A stretch of 64,000 nucleotides of DNA from Pyrenophora tritici-repentis. Taxonomy: Eukaryota; Ascomycota; Dothideomycetes; Pleosporales; Pleosporaceae. The position numbers and the translations under genes were made by a program. Within the stretch, counting starts at the first letter, position 1; every line of letters begins with the position of its first letter. The notes beneath the pieces were generated by a model that worked only from the letters and a program-made list of their open reading frames with translations, made no database searches and was not told the DNA's origin. Shown here in pieces: positions 42,676 to 53,720 of the stretch. Location of the stretch: NCBI RefSeq assembly GCF_003171515.1, contig NC_089390.1:8932274-8996273 (forward strand), given 5' to 3'.

Positions 42676-44923
42676 TCATCCGCCATAGCGAGATCCATTT
42701 CTCGTATAACGCACATCATCTCGCGGTGCGGGAAACGGCTGCCGTCCGTCTTGAAAAGGATTGTCATGAGCAGGAGGAGCACGTCTCTCATACAGCCTAG
42801 TATCAGACATGTACGAACGAGACGGTTCACCAGCCGGTACTTCTGGATGATATGCATATCCACGCAAACCAGCAGGTACAGCTGAGCGCCGGGGAGGGGG
42901 ACGATCTCTGCCATCCGGACTAGAGGTCAGATCAATGACAGGCTCTGGCGGCGCTCCCCGTGGCGCACTGTAGTAACCCGTTTGCTGATTCGGATGGAAC
43001 TCAGGTACTCCGTTTTTGTGAGTACGAGTGTAAGCTTCTTCACGATGTACGAGCATCGGACGCTTGATCAACCGCTCAGGATGTAACCTCTCGTCATCGA
43101 CAGTAAAGGAGGGCACCTTGCGCTTGTATGCATGTACATCATCATATGACCTGGTGGGCGCTTCATGATTTTGGACAGGTTGCTGGTATGCTGGAATACG
43201 TCGGGGCGAAGTCAGATCAATGGTTTCACGCTCGACCGAAGGTAGGGCGACATCCTGGTCTGATGGACGCCTTGCGGGAGCTGATGATCTGTCAAAGGAA
43301 CTAAATCGAGATGATGAGGGTTGTACGTATCCTGGCGCGCTACGTGCCGCAGTGTATGGAGGCTCATACTTCGACCTTGAACCACCACCAACTTGGCCGA
43401 TGGGTTGAAGCTATGTGTGTCAGCTCGGAACAAGGGTAAGGAAAGGGATATCTGGTGTCGTGCTCCTTGAGCTTGACTGTCAAAAACTCACTTGATACAT
43501 TTGTCCGTCGATCTTGCTTATCATCGGCTGCGCACTTGCCAAGGTTGGGCGAGCCTGAGCTGTACTTGTTTGTCTAGAGAATTAGCTGCGATCCAGCATC
43601 CGGAATATTGCGGTAACTTACGGCTCCATGTATCTGCTGGGGGTGTGGTAGTGTGGGTCATTGCGAGGAATGTGACGCGGCTGAGACGGAAATGATTCTC
43701 GAAAAGGTTGGAATGACTGCTGTGACTGTGGCTGAAAATGCGAAGAAACTGACAAAGGAGTTGCTCGCGGAGGCACAGGATAACGCGGAGCGACCATGTA
43801 TGTTCTCGGTGCTTGCCTCACCTGATCTGCCTCGACACGTGGGTAGTCTGCGTTAAGGTTAGGATGTAGATCTTGCGCATCCATACGGCGGGAGATAATC
43901 TCCATGCTCGGTTCACGTCCGTCTATAGACATGGAGCACGAGGTGAAGCTTAGACTGTCGTCGTCATCGTCGTCATCATCATCAATCACAATGACTTCGC
44001 GGAAGGTCTCCTCAAGCTCATTGCTCTGCTCGCCAGCTTCGTCGCGCCACTCTTTGAGTTTGGCGAGAGAGACATGCTCGACCTGAGCCCTGGCTGCCTG
44101 CCAACCGTCGGACTTGAGTAATTTGTCGTAGTCTGTGTACATGTGGCGGATATGTGCGACGACAGCGAGCTGCACCCTACGGGCCAAGCTGAGTCCCTTG
44201 GCATTACCTACCCTGTCGGTGCCCTCTTCGAACGCATGATCGACAATGGCTTGCAGGTCTGCCTCAGGGATCTTGGGGAACATCTCGCGAACAGCGTCGT
44301 GGATATACATCTTTGTCTCTCTCTCAGTGGTCGGACCTCCCTGGTTGGCTTGGCGCGAAGAGTAGGCTTCGAAGCGCTGCGCAATCCAGTTTTCGCGATC
44401 ATTGGTTTTCCGAAGGCCTTTTCGGATGTCATAATCGTACCCAAACTTGCTGCAGGCGAGGTTGACGATGCGCATGGGAAAGTGGTGACCGACACGGTGA
44501 ACATGGTGCGATAACTTGGCAGGGTCTGTATGCGTCTTGTTCTTCGGTTTGGCCTAGGCTGTTGTTAGTCAAGCCCACTGAATGTGGTGGGTAGGGCGCT
44601 CACCGAGACGATGTGCACGTCGAGGTTGCGCTGCCTGCACTGCTCCTTGCACCATTCCGTGAATTCAGGATGGCCGGCAGGGATAAAGCCAAAGCCGTCT
44701 GGCGCATTCGAGGCATATGTGAGCTATTCCTGTGTTAGTCACGCTATAGTGCGACAATGGCGCGTTGGTAACGGACAATAGAGTGCAGCTTCTTCTTCTC
44801 TTGGGTGACTGCTTCCAGTACGATCTTGTACTGGTCCTTGTTCTTCTTCTTTCTCAGCGCAGCGCGCGACCCATCACGCACATCATTGCGCTGTGACGCG
44901 CGCTGATTCTGTATCCTAGCCAT
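42676..44923 (-). CDS. DUF2293-domain protein with SUMO-interaction-like motifs
   Basis: Five exons (44923-44777, 44723-44604, 44553-43622, 43573-43492, 43410-42676) give 671 residues. The N-terminus is basic (RKKKNKDQYK). A DUF2293-type domain lies at about 160-240 (AVREMFPKIPEADLQAIVDH). Then come an acidic run VIVI followed by nine Asp (about 276-288), and a long disordered Pro/Ser/Arg-rich tail with two VIDLT/TIDLT motifs (about 490 and 585). These three hydrophobic-acidic motifs look like SUMO-interacting motifs, which would fit a nuclear role; this is inference. All four introns are GT-AG; the first (44724-44776) has a weak GTCCGT donor and its AG must be the second of two. The gene starts 341 bp from the divergent DUF1763-like gene. 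Confidence 0.8.
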
Positions 44924-45264
44924 GATGCTGGCTGTGCTACTTCATGGGGTTCCAATGTGACCCATACAATACTATGCTGCGTCGTGAGTGTTACGTTAGC
45001 GAATTAAACGAGAAGCAAAACAGTCACGTTGGCGTGCAGAAGTCGATGCGACAAGCGGCGAAGAGTTCTCTACAAGCTCAGTGTGCCCAAGTAGCGGCGG
45101 GGCTTTGGGCGTGTGAGCGGTGTTGCGAGGAGAGGGGAGTGAGTGGGCGCGGGCGCGAGGTTGTTGTCGGCGGGCGGCTGCGGACGCCGGCGAGACGTTT
45201 TGCCGAGCCCAGTAAATGGATTACAGGCGGGCGCCGACGTGACGCGCGATTTCTGGTCTGGCCA
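44924..45264. promoter_or_regulatory. shared divergent promoter region
   Basis: 341 bp separate the DUF2293 start (-) from the DUF1763-like start (+). The right half is GC-rich, with GGCGGG-type runs near 45165-45235. Both genes must be driven from here unless their transcripts overlap. Confidence 0.5.
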
Positions 45265-45738
45265 ATGGCCAAAATGTCTCAAGAAGCAATCGTACACGCT
45301 TACAGGCACGTATATCGTCACAGTCTGCGGGCAGTTCAATTCTCGAAACCGGCTCGGTATACATTGCGTAACCGCATCCGTCTGGCCTTTCGGAGAGGCT
45401 CTGCTACCGACTTTGAGCCTCAAAAGGTGCAGAACACGATTGAGTTTCTCCAATATGCTACCAAGGAGAATGGACTGGAACACAAGATCGTGAAAAATCT
45501 CCTGTTCGTCTGGTGGGTACAGGAAACTGGAGGCCGCACAAAAAATTATCAATCAAGGACCATGTATGTGTCCCACTGCTGTCATCATCCCATATGACAC
45601 AATTGACCTCAGTCCAGGACTCGCGATGAGCTCGAGATCAAGACGACCGCATACGATACCTTTAACCACAACATCCGTATGCTCAATGAAAGCATGGGAA
45701 TATGCCTGCCTTCCATGACACTTCGCGATCCAAACTAA
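45265..45738 (+). CDS. small DUF1763-like (LYR-type) protein
   Basis: Two exons (45265-45563, 45618-45738) give 139 residues. The protein reads SQEAIVHAYRHVYRHSLRAV, then QNTIEFLQYATKENGLEH and, after the intron, ELEIKTTAYDTFNHNIRMLN. The pattern matches a small fungal family that I recall as DUF1763. Its helical HAYR..Y..LRAV start is LYR-motif-like, which would suggest a mitochondrial role; this is inference. ATGs at 45265 and 45274 are both possible; the second has A at -3. The frame stays open further upstream but the conserved part starts here. The intron 45564-45617 is GTATGT..CAG and is required for the conserved C-terminus. The stop lies 34 bp from the convergent CCDC25-like stop. Confidence 0.75.
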
Positions 45739-45772
45739 GTCACGCTCACTTGATGTCTGAGCAAGGAGAGTC

Positions 45773-46668
45773 TTACATGAAGTCTTCGAGGAAGTTCTCG
45801 TCGCGGTTCTCGTTGCTGTTCGCCTCCAGGTTCTCCTCAGTCATAACATCGTCATAAGCATGGTCTCTTCGCCATGCGAGCTCCTTGCGTTCCTTGGCAA
45901 CGCGCGCTTCTTCTTTCCTCTATCATAGCGTCAGGACTCGTCCATTGAGTGCGACGCTTGGAAGAAGACCCTTTGCGGAACAAGTGTGGTTCAAAATAGA
46001 GAAATCCACGTACCTTTGCCTGTAAAGCACTCTGATCTCTCTTCCTCAACTCCGCCCGCCTCGCCTCCCGCTCTTCTCTCAGATCAGGAAACTTCTCCAC
46101 TTTGGTCTTGTTGAGACGATTTACAATAGCATTCTCCCGCTGTTCCACATGTATGCGCTTGACCTAAACAAATACAATAATCAGTTTTCACACGAAACCA
46201 TGCACTTCACAGTCGACTGCACTCACCTTGCGCTGATCCTTGAACCCGACTTGTCCTACAGCCATGCTGCCATCTTTCTTCAAGTTACTCCACGGTGTGT
46301 AAACAATCGTGATGTTGTCTTTTTTGTTTCCCTCGATACTGTTCGCCTTGGTCAACTGCGCGCAGTCGACTAGTAGCTCTTTTGTCATTTTTTCCCAATC
46401 CTCGCCTTCAGGGAGGCGTACGTAGATATGAGCCGAGGACAGATTGTCGACGTGGAACCAGACATCCTCGTCCCAGCCGTATTTGATGAGCTCTTCGTCT
46501 ACCGTCTTTGTTAGTGGGGGTTTTCTTGTATTTGTCAGGCTTCGTTGGTTAAGTAGGTTTGTGAGGCGCAGAGTGGAGACAAGACATCATCATACTTTCA
46601 ACCTTGTCTTTGCCGACATATATGAAGGCTGACGGTGACACCGTATTGGAGGAGAAGTAGTACACCAT
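45773..46668 (-). CDS. CCDC25/Jlp2-like NFACT-R (DUF814) protein
   Basis: Four exons (46668-46596, 46498-46227, 46163-46014, 45919-45773) give 213 residues. It begins MVYYFSSNTVSPSAFIYVGK. An NFACT-R domain follows ([54 protein letters not shown]). A charged coiled coil (about 125-175) and an acidic C-terminal tail complete the CCDC25 layout, close to yeast Jlp2. NFACT-R relatives act in ribosome-associated quality control; the exact role of this family is not settled. The first intron (46499-46595) must use the TAG acceptor at 46499-46501; the preceding AAG would break the conserved VENEEL. All introns are GT-AG. Confidence 0.88.
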
Positions 46669-47732
46669 TTTGCCGATACTTTGAATGTTGGATTATGGAG
46701 TAAGTCAAGTGTCGCTCTTGGATCGTCATTTTAGGAACACGTGTGGGGTCTAGCGGGGTATTCGAATCAGCCTTAGCCTCAGGGTCTAACGCGATGTCAC
46801 CATGGCAGACAGGAGAAGAAATAGATCAGTGCAACTTCTGCTAACTATATTTGAATTTGATTAATCCTTAAGCTGTAAAACATGTTTCCTCGAAAGACAA
46901 TTTACCACAATGCCTTACTGCAGGCCACTTTTCCTCCCCAGATAGGTTCTGCATTGCACAATCCAGTCACCGTCTATTCCTGAATCGATGTTGGTTTCTT
47001 CCGTTTTCTTCTTCTTGCCGTCGGATATCACTAGGTCTCCAAGACCAACAATCACTTTGGCTGTTTATTCACGGTCGCTCACACGATGAGTCATATCAAA
47101 ACCATTGTCTGCTGCGTGTGCAAGCTCCACAAGAGCATCTTCCTGTTCAGGATGAGGTCCACCGGAAATGTGCAGAGTTTGTTGGAAAATCAGATTCCAA
47201 GTTAAACTCTGTGTTGTACAAGTCACGGAGCATACCAATTAACGCTTGCCACCATCACTGGGAATCGTGGTGCCCTCGGGTGCAATATTCGCGAGACGGC
47301 TTCTTTGATGCGGATATAACGTCGTGGTGAAAATCTGATGGATACGTGGAGTTTTTGAATGCTAAAAAAGTACCGCAAAGCTCATTGTGGTTCAGATGGT
47401 CAGTTGAAGCTGTACCGATGAGATCAAGATCAAACATGAAAAGCGCGCAAGCATCCATTATTTCGCTCTATAAGTATCCAAGCAAGAGTCGTTTTGCGGC
47501 ATAACGAATGGTTTGTGATACATAAAACTCATGTCGACGGAGAAGAAGCCTCGGATCAAGATCTGGAGGGGCAATTACCAAGCACTTTGTCATCACGTGA
47601 GAGGACCGCGCGTGTGGGGTTCGGCGTCGCGACTTCCAGACATTGCGACGCGAGAACGTCTGTCAACAAAGACAAACTATCCTCAGCCACCCGTTTCGCA
47701 TACAAAAATATCGTCAAATATCATTCGTGACA
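46669..47732. other. divergent region between the CCDC25-like and MZT1 genes
   Basis: 1.06 kb with no supported gene. Small frames at 47118-47458 lack homology. This is where both genes' promoters must lie. Confidence 0.5.
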
Positions 47733-48168
47733 ATGCCGGCCGCCGAACAAACGTCTGCTGATGCCCGCCGAAAGGCCGCTCGGGAGGTCATCGACATTCT
47801 CCATGAAATAGCAACACTGCTGGTAAGCAAGACCCGCGCCTCGCTCAGGCGTCCGTATCTGACCACAACCCCAGAACACGCATCTTGATCGCCAACAACT
47901 CTCCTACTGCGTATCACTGATTGAGAACGGCGCAAATCCAGAGGCTTTAGCGGTACGTTGCAAACTCATTCTCCACTGCGGCACAGCAGGGTGTAACAAC
48001 GGATCCTCGCGCGCGGTTCGCACGTTCACGACGATCCCAGTGCCGGATGTGTTGGGGTAGCTGCTGCAGTTGCTAATTCTGTCACAGAAAGTCATACTGC
48101 AGCTGCGCGAGGAATATCCCGCAAGTTCCGTTGATGGAGATGCAGAGGCAGGTGCAGCCGCGCGCTGA
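47733..48168 (+). CDS. MZT1: mitotic-spindle organizing protein 1 (MOZART1)
   Basis: Three small exons (47733-47822, 47875-47952, 48088-48168) encode 82 residues. The sequence AAREVIDILHEIATLL, then NTHLDRQQLSYCVSLIENG and NPEALA is the highly conserved Mzt1 helical core. The last exon supplies a variable tail. Mzt1 binds the N-termini of gamma-tubulin complex proteins and is needed to recruit gamma-tubulin complexes to spindle pole bodies. Introns 47823-47874 and 47953-48087 are GT-AG and fall in phase 0, dividing the core into 30-, 26- and 26-residue blocks. Each exon is too short to stand out by ORF length alone. Confidence 0.95.
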
Positions 48169-49082
48169 AGTGATAGGAGTTCCGGAGTCCGAAAATCACC
48201 GTGGTCTTACCTTTCACGAGCGGTTACTTTTACGGGGGCTTTTTCTGGCTTGTGAGATTATGTATGGGCATGACGAGTGCGACAAGAGGAATGACTTGGT
48301 GATAGTAGCCTTGTCCTGTCGTGTAATCGAGGCCTGGAACGTTATCAGTGCGAAGGGCCGATCACCCAAAGACTATTGGCAACAATCTCTTAGCCCTTCG
48401 TCTCTGGCTCCGCATGTACTTAGCTTGGCGTGCAACCTTGATCGGAAAGCCTGGGAAAGCCTGGATCCCTAATCATGTCCTCTTAGGCCGCTGATTGTCA
48501 ATGGAGGGGTAGCGGGCGTCCACGCGGGGCAAATCTATCAACGAACCGGAACTCACCGCCAAGGTGTTGATATCGAGGGTTTATCGTTTACATGCACAGT
48601 TATCAGGACGCTGGGATATTGTCTTACATGTCCAGGCACAAAGAAGCACATTGCGATAAGAGCAAACCGGGCAGTGTAGTGCTGGATGAGGGGGATAGCG
48701 TATAGGATAGCCGGACTAGACGGTTTGGTATCAGCGGCCAATCTATTCAGCTTCAGGCGAAAGCCGGGTCACCAGGCCAACGGAAAAGGGCGTATGCAAC
48801 TAGTGGTGCGAGATTTCGTCATTGAATCTACCGACACAAGCGCGTCTATCTTGAGTCTTGACTACTGTAGTGTATGATTGTACGATGATGATGGCGAAAA
48901 CGCTCGACGTGTGGATCAGATTAGGAGAAAGGTAGTAAATGTGTGGATGCTAGGAAACGACAACGATTGTTTGGGTATCATCAACGAGAGGAATGGGTAT
49001 CTTCCGAATAGAAACTCCTCACCGGGACCGGAGACAAAAGTCCAAAACTTGCTCTGCAACAAAAATGAAAGATATTGGTCGG
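48169..49082. other. convergent spacer with one hydrophobic frame
   Basis: 914 bp between MZT1 (+) and the acetyltransferase gene (-). A minus-strand frame at about 48600-48741 reads AILYAIPLIQHYTARFALIA and ends at a GTAAGA that could be a splice donor. I could not find joining exons, so it is not called a gene. Confidence 0.45.
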
Positions 49083-49876
49083 CTATCTGCTACCCCAGGT
49101 GGGTGAGCTTTGACGCTGGCGGAAGTTGCCTTTTGCGTCAGCAACTTTCTGGAGGGCCTTTTCGGCTTTTGCGTCTTGCTTGTTGAGGAAACCGTTGAAG
49201 ATGGAGGGGAGGACACGCTTAGAGTCTACTGCCTGTTAGTATGGGATGAGAAGACTGATGTGTGAGACGACTTACTGGCATGGTCGGCATCGAAGAGAAT
49301 GCCGTCTGCACCCCTTTCACCCGCAACCTTGACAGCCTCTTCCAACAGACCTTCGCCAACGCCCTTGCCGCGATACTTCAATTTGACAGTCCAAGCCCTT
49401 ACGACGGCTTTGCCCCTTCTTCTTCGGCCGCGCTTCTTCGCTGCATCATTGTCTGCCCAGCCTAGAACCAACGAGCCGATGACGTCTTCGCCCCACTTCA
49501 CAACAATAAGCCTGTCATCACCCAGCCACTCCATGTCGATGTCTTCCGCCATGCCAATGTAACCACCTGTCATCCACCGAATGAAAATCAGAAACGTCAT
49601 GGTGATACCCCCAAGGGTCGTCGCAAGCATCAGCCTGTCTTCGTACCAGCGGATCATGTACTGCGCTGCAATGGCGATAGTGACAACATAGGCGGCTAGT
49701 GAGACGGGATGGAACATCATCACCTTGCTTGCGACCTGGCGTTGTTGTGCTACCGAATCTGCAACCAGGCGCAGACCTTCGACGCGGTCTTCTTGCGACT
49801 CGGCCGTGTACGTGGACAGTTGAGGTAGCTCATCGGCAGGAATCTTGGCCGGCGCGATTGGTGCGTTTGAGGACAT
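49083..49876 (-). CDS. membrane-anchored GNAT acetyltransferase (NAT8-like)
   Basis: Two exons (49876-49276, 49228-49083) give 248 residues. Two hydrophobic spans at about 58-115 (VSLAAYVVTIAIAAQYMI and MLATTLGGITMTFLIFI) precede the acetyltransferase core. That core includes VVRAWTVKLKYRGKGVGEGLL, whose R-G-K-G-V-G is the acetyl-CoA pyrophosphate loop, followed by AVKVAGERGADGILFD. Membrane hairpin plus GNAT is the layout of NAT8-type ER-associated acetyltransferases; the substrate is unknown. The start at 49876 was chosen because it begins a normal soluble N-terminus; the frame above it runs on without homology. The intron 49229-49275 is GT-AG. Confidence 0.88.
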
Positions 49877-52800
49877 GATTTGATGTTCGGCAGGTGAGGG
49901 ATATGGGTTGTACGAGGGAGTTGTTGTATAGGAGAGCGAGGTGGGCGGGAGCGGCCGGACAAAGTTGTTTAATTGAAAAGACGTCGGTGTAGGTAAGGGT
50001 GAAGGGAGGTCAGGATCGATTCTGAGATTTGCGCTCAGCGAAGTCAGAAAAGCTATTATTCTGCGCGTTAGCCCATATCCATATGTGCATTGACATGACC
50101 GGCAACCGAGCACACGACCATTCATCACCAACCATGACACCCACGTGCCAAGGGGAAAATCAACATACCGGCGCTCGTGCGGAATCCAGGCAAAGACGGA
50201 ATTGCGGGAATAGCCTTTTCAATTCCAGCGTAGTGATTTACAACAACCGTATCCTGGCCGAGAAACTGTTGTCTTGGAAACGCGTGCGGACCGGGCGGAA
50301 CCTTGAGATGACTTGGAGGAAGTTGACGACGCATCTTTATAACGAATCCGTATTCCAGCCTTCTACAGCCACGATTACATATACAAATATGTCAAATACA
50401 CGTAGAGACGTAGTGGGACCAGCCAGGAAAGGTGAAGTGTAGATTAAACAGAGTACAAGTGTTGAAAATAGGCGTCCCTCGAAGTGGTTTGGGAGTAGAC
50501 AGACGTTTTAGTTGGCAACCTGAAGCCAAAAAATTATCAAACACAACAAAGTGGGCGTAACGTGCGTTAAAGTATTGGCTTACAACAAGCCAAGAGATTT
50601 CGCAAGAGAACAGACATGGCAGCCCGCGCCGCCGCTCTTCATAAGTTTTCAGTCCACAAGGGCCCGCGTCGTAGGACCCGCTTGCAAAACGGACACGCAC
50701 GAGCCATGGCATGGTACGCTTCCCTCCTTGTTGCGCCGGGTGGGAAGCGAGAGGTCGAGCCTGGTCCGGCGATCTTCACAGGCCACACATGCACCAACTC
50801 GACCCCCTGGTCCGCCCGCCTCTGCTTCAGCTGCAAGACGAGAAGACGCATTTCCTATTGGCTCTGGCCTGCTATAGAGATAAGACGCTCGACGGCCAGC
50901 AGACAAGACCGCATACTTAGCACACCTCGATCGGATCCATACATCGGCTTGGTTGGGGGAGCGGTGTAGTGGGGGTGAAACTTGGATGCAAGTGCGCTTA
51001 CCGAGTGAGTCCGTGGAATCAGTTTCTTCTTGCTTTCTGGTCTGACAGATGAGAATAGCTTTCTGTTTGTTTTCTTCTTGATTTGCTTGAGCGAAGAAAT
51101 AGGGCCAGCGGTAGTTTCTACTTCGCGCAAGAGGCACAGTTTCAATATCTCCAAGAGAAAGAGCAATATCTGCCCTGCCACATCTTTCTCCTACTGCCGT
51201 GCCCGTGTGCCCATTGCAAGAGTCCGCCTTACGCCATCGATGCCTCCCCCGTGCCAAACCGCCCTCTCCACTCAGCTGCGCATGATCGGGTCAATCAAAG
51301 ATGCCAGCATCAGTCATGATGACAGCCGTCACCCAACCTGCGTCGACCGTTATGCGTCACCCAACCTGGCGTGGTGGGGGAGAAAGGGTAAGCGCAAGCG
51401 AAAGGTAAATGGCACCAAGACCGCGCGCCAAACCCCTTCCATGGCCGCACACACATCAATCTCAAACTCATAGTCCGCGTCAAGCACCACAGCTGACGAA
51501 CCTGAAACGAACTATCGTAATACAAACGCATTGCTTGCGCAGTCTCAGCTTCACGCTGCGGCGCACCCCCTGCGAAGGAAGTGCTCGACGACATGGGGAA
51601 CGACCCACTCCGAGGAATGGTCCGCCCAACGGGGGTATTTTTTTTATTACTTTGGTTGCTGGTTGGAGCCGGCCGAGATGGGTAATGGTGTTGCGTGTAG
51701 TCGCAACTTACAATGGAGCACCACCAAAATGATAGCGCCTACAGACACCGGTGTTACCAGCACTGTACCTCTCTCACCACCGCACTGGCCTGATTATTCC
51801 TATCTTCACCACCACTCCATCGACTACCCGCGGCAAGCACGACACAAACGTACCTAGCTCCCCAGCCAGCGGCAAGTATCGCGACTTACACCAAACCCAT
51901 CCCGTCCACGGATGCAGTATCACCTCATCACAAGACACGGCCCTGACAAAGACAAAAAACTCCCACCTATTACTTTTCTCCCAATCAACCAAATGATCTT
52001 CCAACCAGACACACAATCCAGGGAAAATCCCACTAGCCGACCATCCAACCACATTGGCCCAAAAACCTCACAGGCAGCGTGCGTCTGACGTTCGCCCCCA
52101 CATATCCGGGCAAATCCACCACCTCTGCCTGTTCATCTGACGTGTTGCGTATTAATCCTCTCACTAACTCTCTTCTCCACAACCCAACCGAAGCGAGTAA
52201 TTGTAATCGCTGCAATCAGTATTCGCCGTCTTTTTTATCTCCACAAAATGCACTCATCCCGCATGCTTATGTTGACCAGTCCAAACATATTCGCTATGCT
52301 AAGCTTCCAAATTCCCCATGATCACATATTCCACCATACCCATGCCTATAACTTTCTCAACGACCATCACGCGTCACGTGCGCCGATCCAATCTTCGACC
52401 TTGAATGACCCTCACGACCGATCTTGGTCTTGCTCCTCTCTGCCTTTTGCCAATTGTCCGAATCAGCCTGACGTCCCTTCAGCCTCGGCCCTTTTTATGG
52501 GTTTACGTATACACTCGTACCGGTACGACCCCGAAGACACGGCGCGCGCCTACGTACCTCTGACTATACCCATCAACTCCTTCCCCCAAGGCATGAACAC
52601 CCCACTCCGCCTCTAACCAACCCCCCCAGCAACGCAAATCATAACAACGCGCGTCTTTTCTCCCCCGTCTCCACCTCAGCCGCCTGCTCGCTCTCCTTGA
52701 CAGGTGGAAGTGCAGCACAAACGGGTTTGTGTCTTGGCAACAGCACAGGAAAAGGGCACCCCGGACGGGACCCCCGACCCCATATAAAGTAGCGCAGAGC

Positions 52801-53720
52801 AGGCAGACGCAGCTTTACTTGGTAGCGAACCCCGTCCGTGTGTACCCTTTTGTTTGGATTCCATGTCGGTTTGCGAAACTTGTTGGTTGGGCGGCTGACG
52901 GGGCCGGGGAGAGAATGTTTCGGCGTGTTTCACCAGGGCTTGGCGCTGAGGTTCTAGGTCGGTCGTGGCGCTTGTCTAATCTGATATTTCGAGTGTAAGT
53001 AGTCAAGCCTCCCCGCGCCGGAACTAAGTACCGTTTGTAGGCTAGAGGGGGGCGAAAGAGGGATTGTAGTAGGATAGCTTGCTTGCATGGGGAAAATGTA
53101 TAAGGTTGGTGGTAAGCGCATATCATGAAGCTATTTGATATTGTGTATCATGACAGCCTGAAGAACGTGACCGATGTTCATATACGGGGCAATATACACG
53201 CATTACACCGCAGCCTCAAAGTAGTCTGGGTTTTGTTGATCTTCTCTCCCAAACTCCCCACAAGACGTCACAGCGGAATCCCGCGTACACTTTACTATAT
53301 ACGTTTTTCCCTTGGTTTTGTCTGAATACCGATATAGCCCCTTTGGGTCGTCATGCCCATGCTTCCCCTCACATTCGGCATTTCTCTAGAGTACATTACA
53401 CAAACGTACGTAATAACGGAAAATCGAAGAAGAAGAGGAGAAGCTGCCTTCTATCCCGCCCAAACACCGCACATCTATGCAAGCAAGAGTCTCAAATACC
53501 CGCCTGCTAATCGTCTAAAACGCTGAATACTAGTCAACGACAAGCTCCACTTCACGTCACGAAGGAGAAGCTAACGATGGCGTAAAATCAAAGTCGAACA
53601 CTGTATGTCGACCGGCTAAGAATCGCCCCAAGAAATTATTTGCGTGCCTGATAGCCTTAGGCTACAGAAAACGTCGATCGTAATAGCGAACGACAGAGAA
53701 GTTGCAAAGAGCCTACTGGC
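49877..53720. other. 3.8-kb stretch with no recognised gene
   Basis: The longest gap among the coding region's genes. Frames of up to 202 codons occur on both strands (for example minus 50649-51257) but overlap each other and show no domain. The part near 53330-53720 is likely the 3' flank of the HAL-type kinase; the part near 49877-50400 is the acetyltransferase promoter. The middle could hold a non-coding RNA or a fast-evolving gene, but I have no positive evidence. Confidence 0.5.

Noticed and set aside
50649..51257. 202-codon minus-strand frame
   Set aside because: It overlaps equally long frames on the plus strand and has no domain, splice pattern or biased composition typical of coding sequence.
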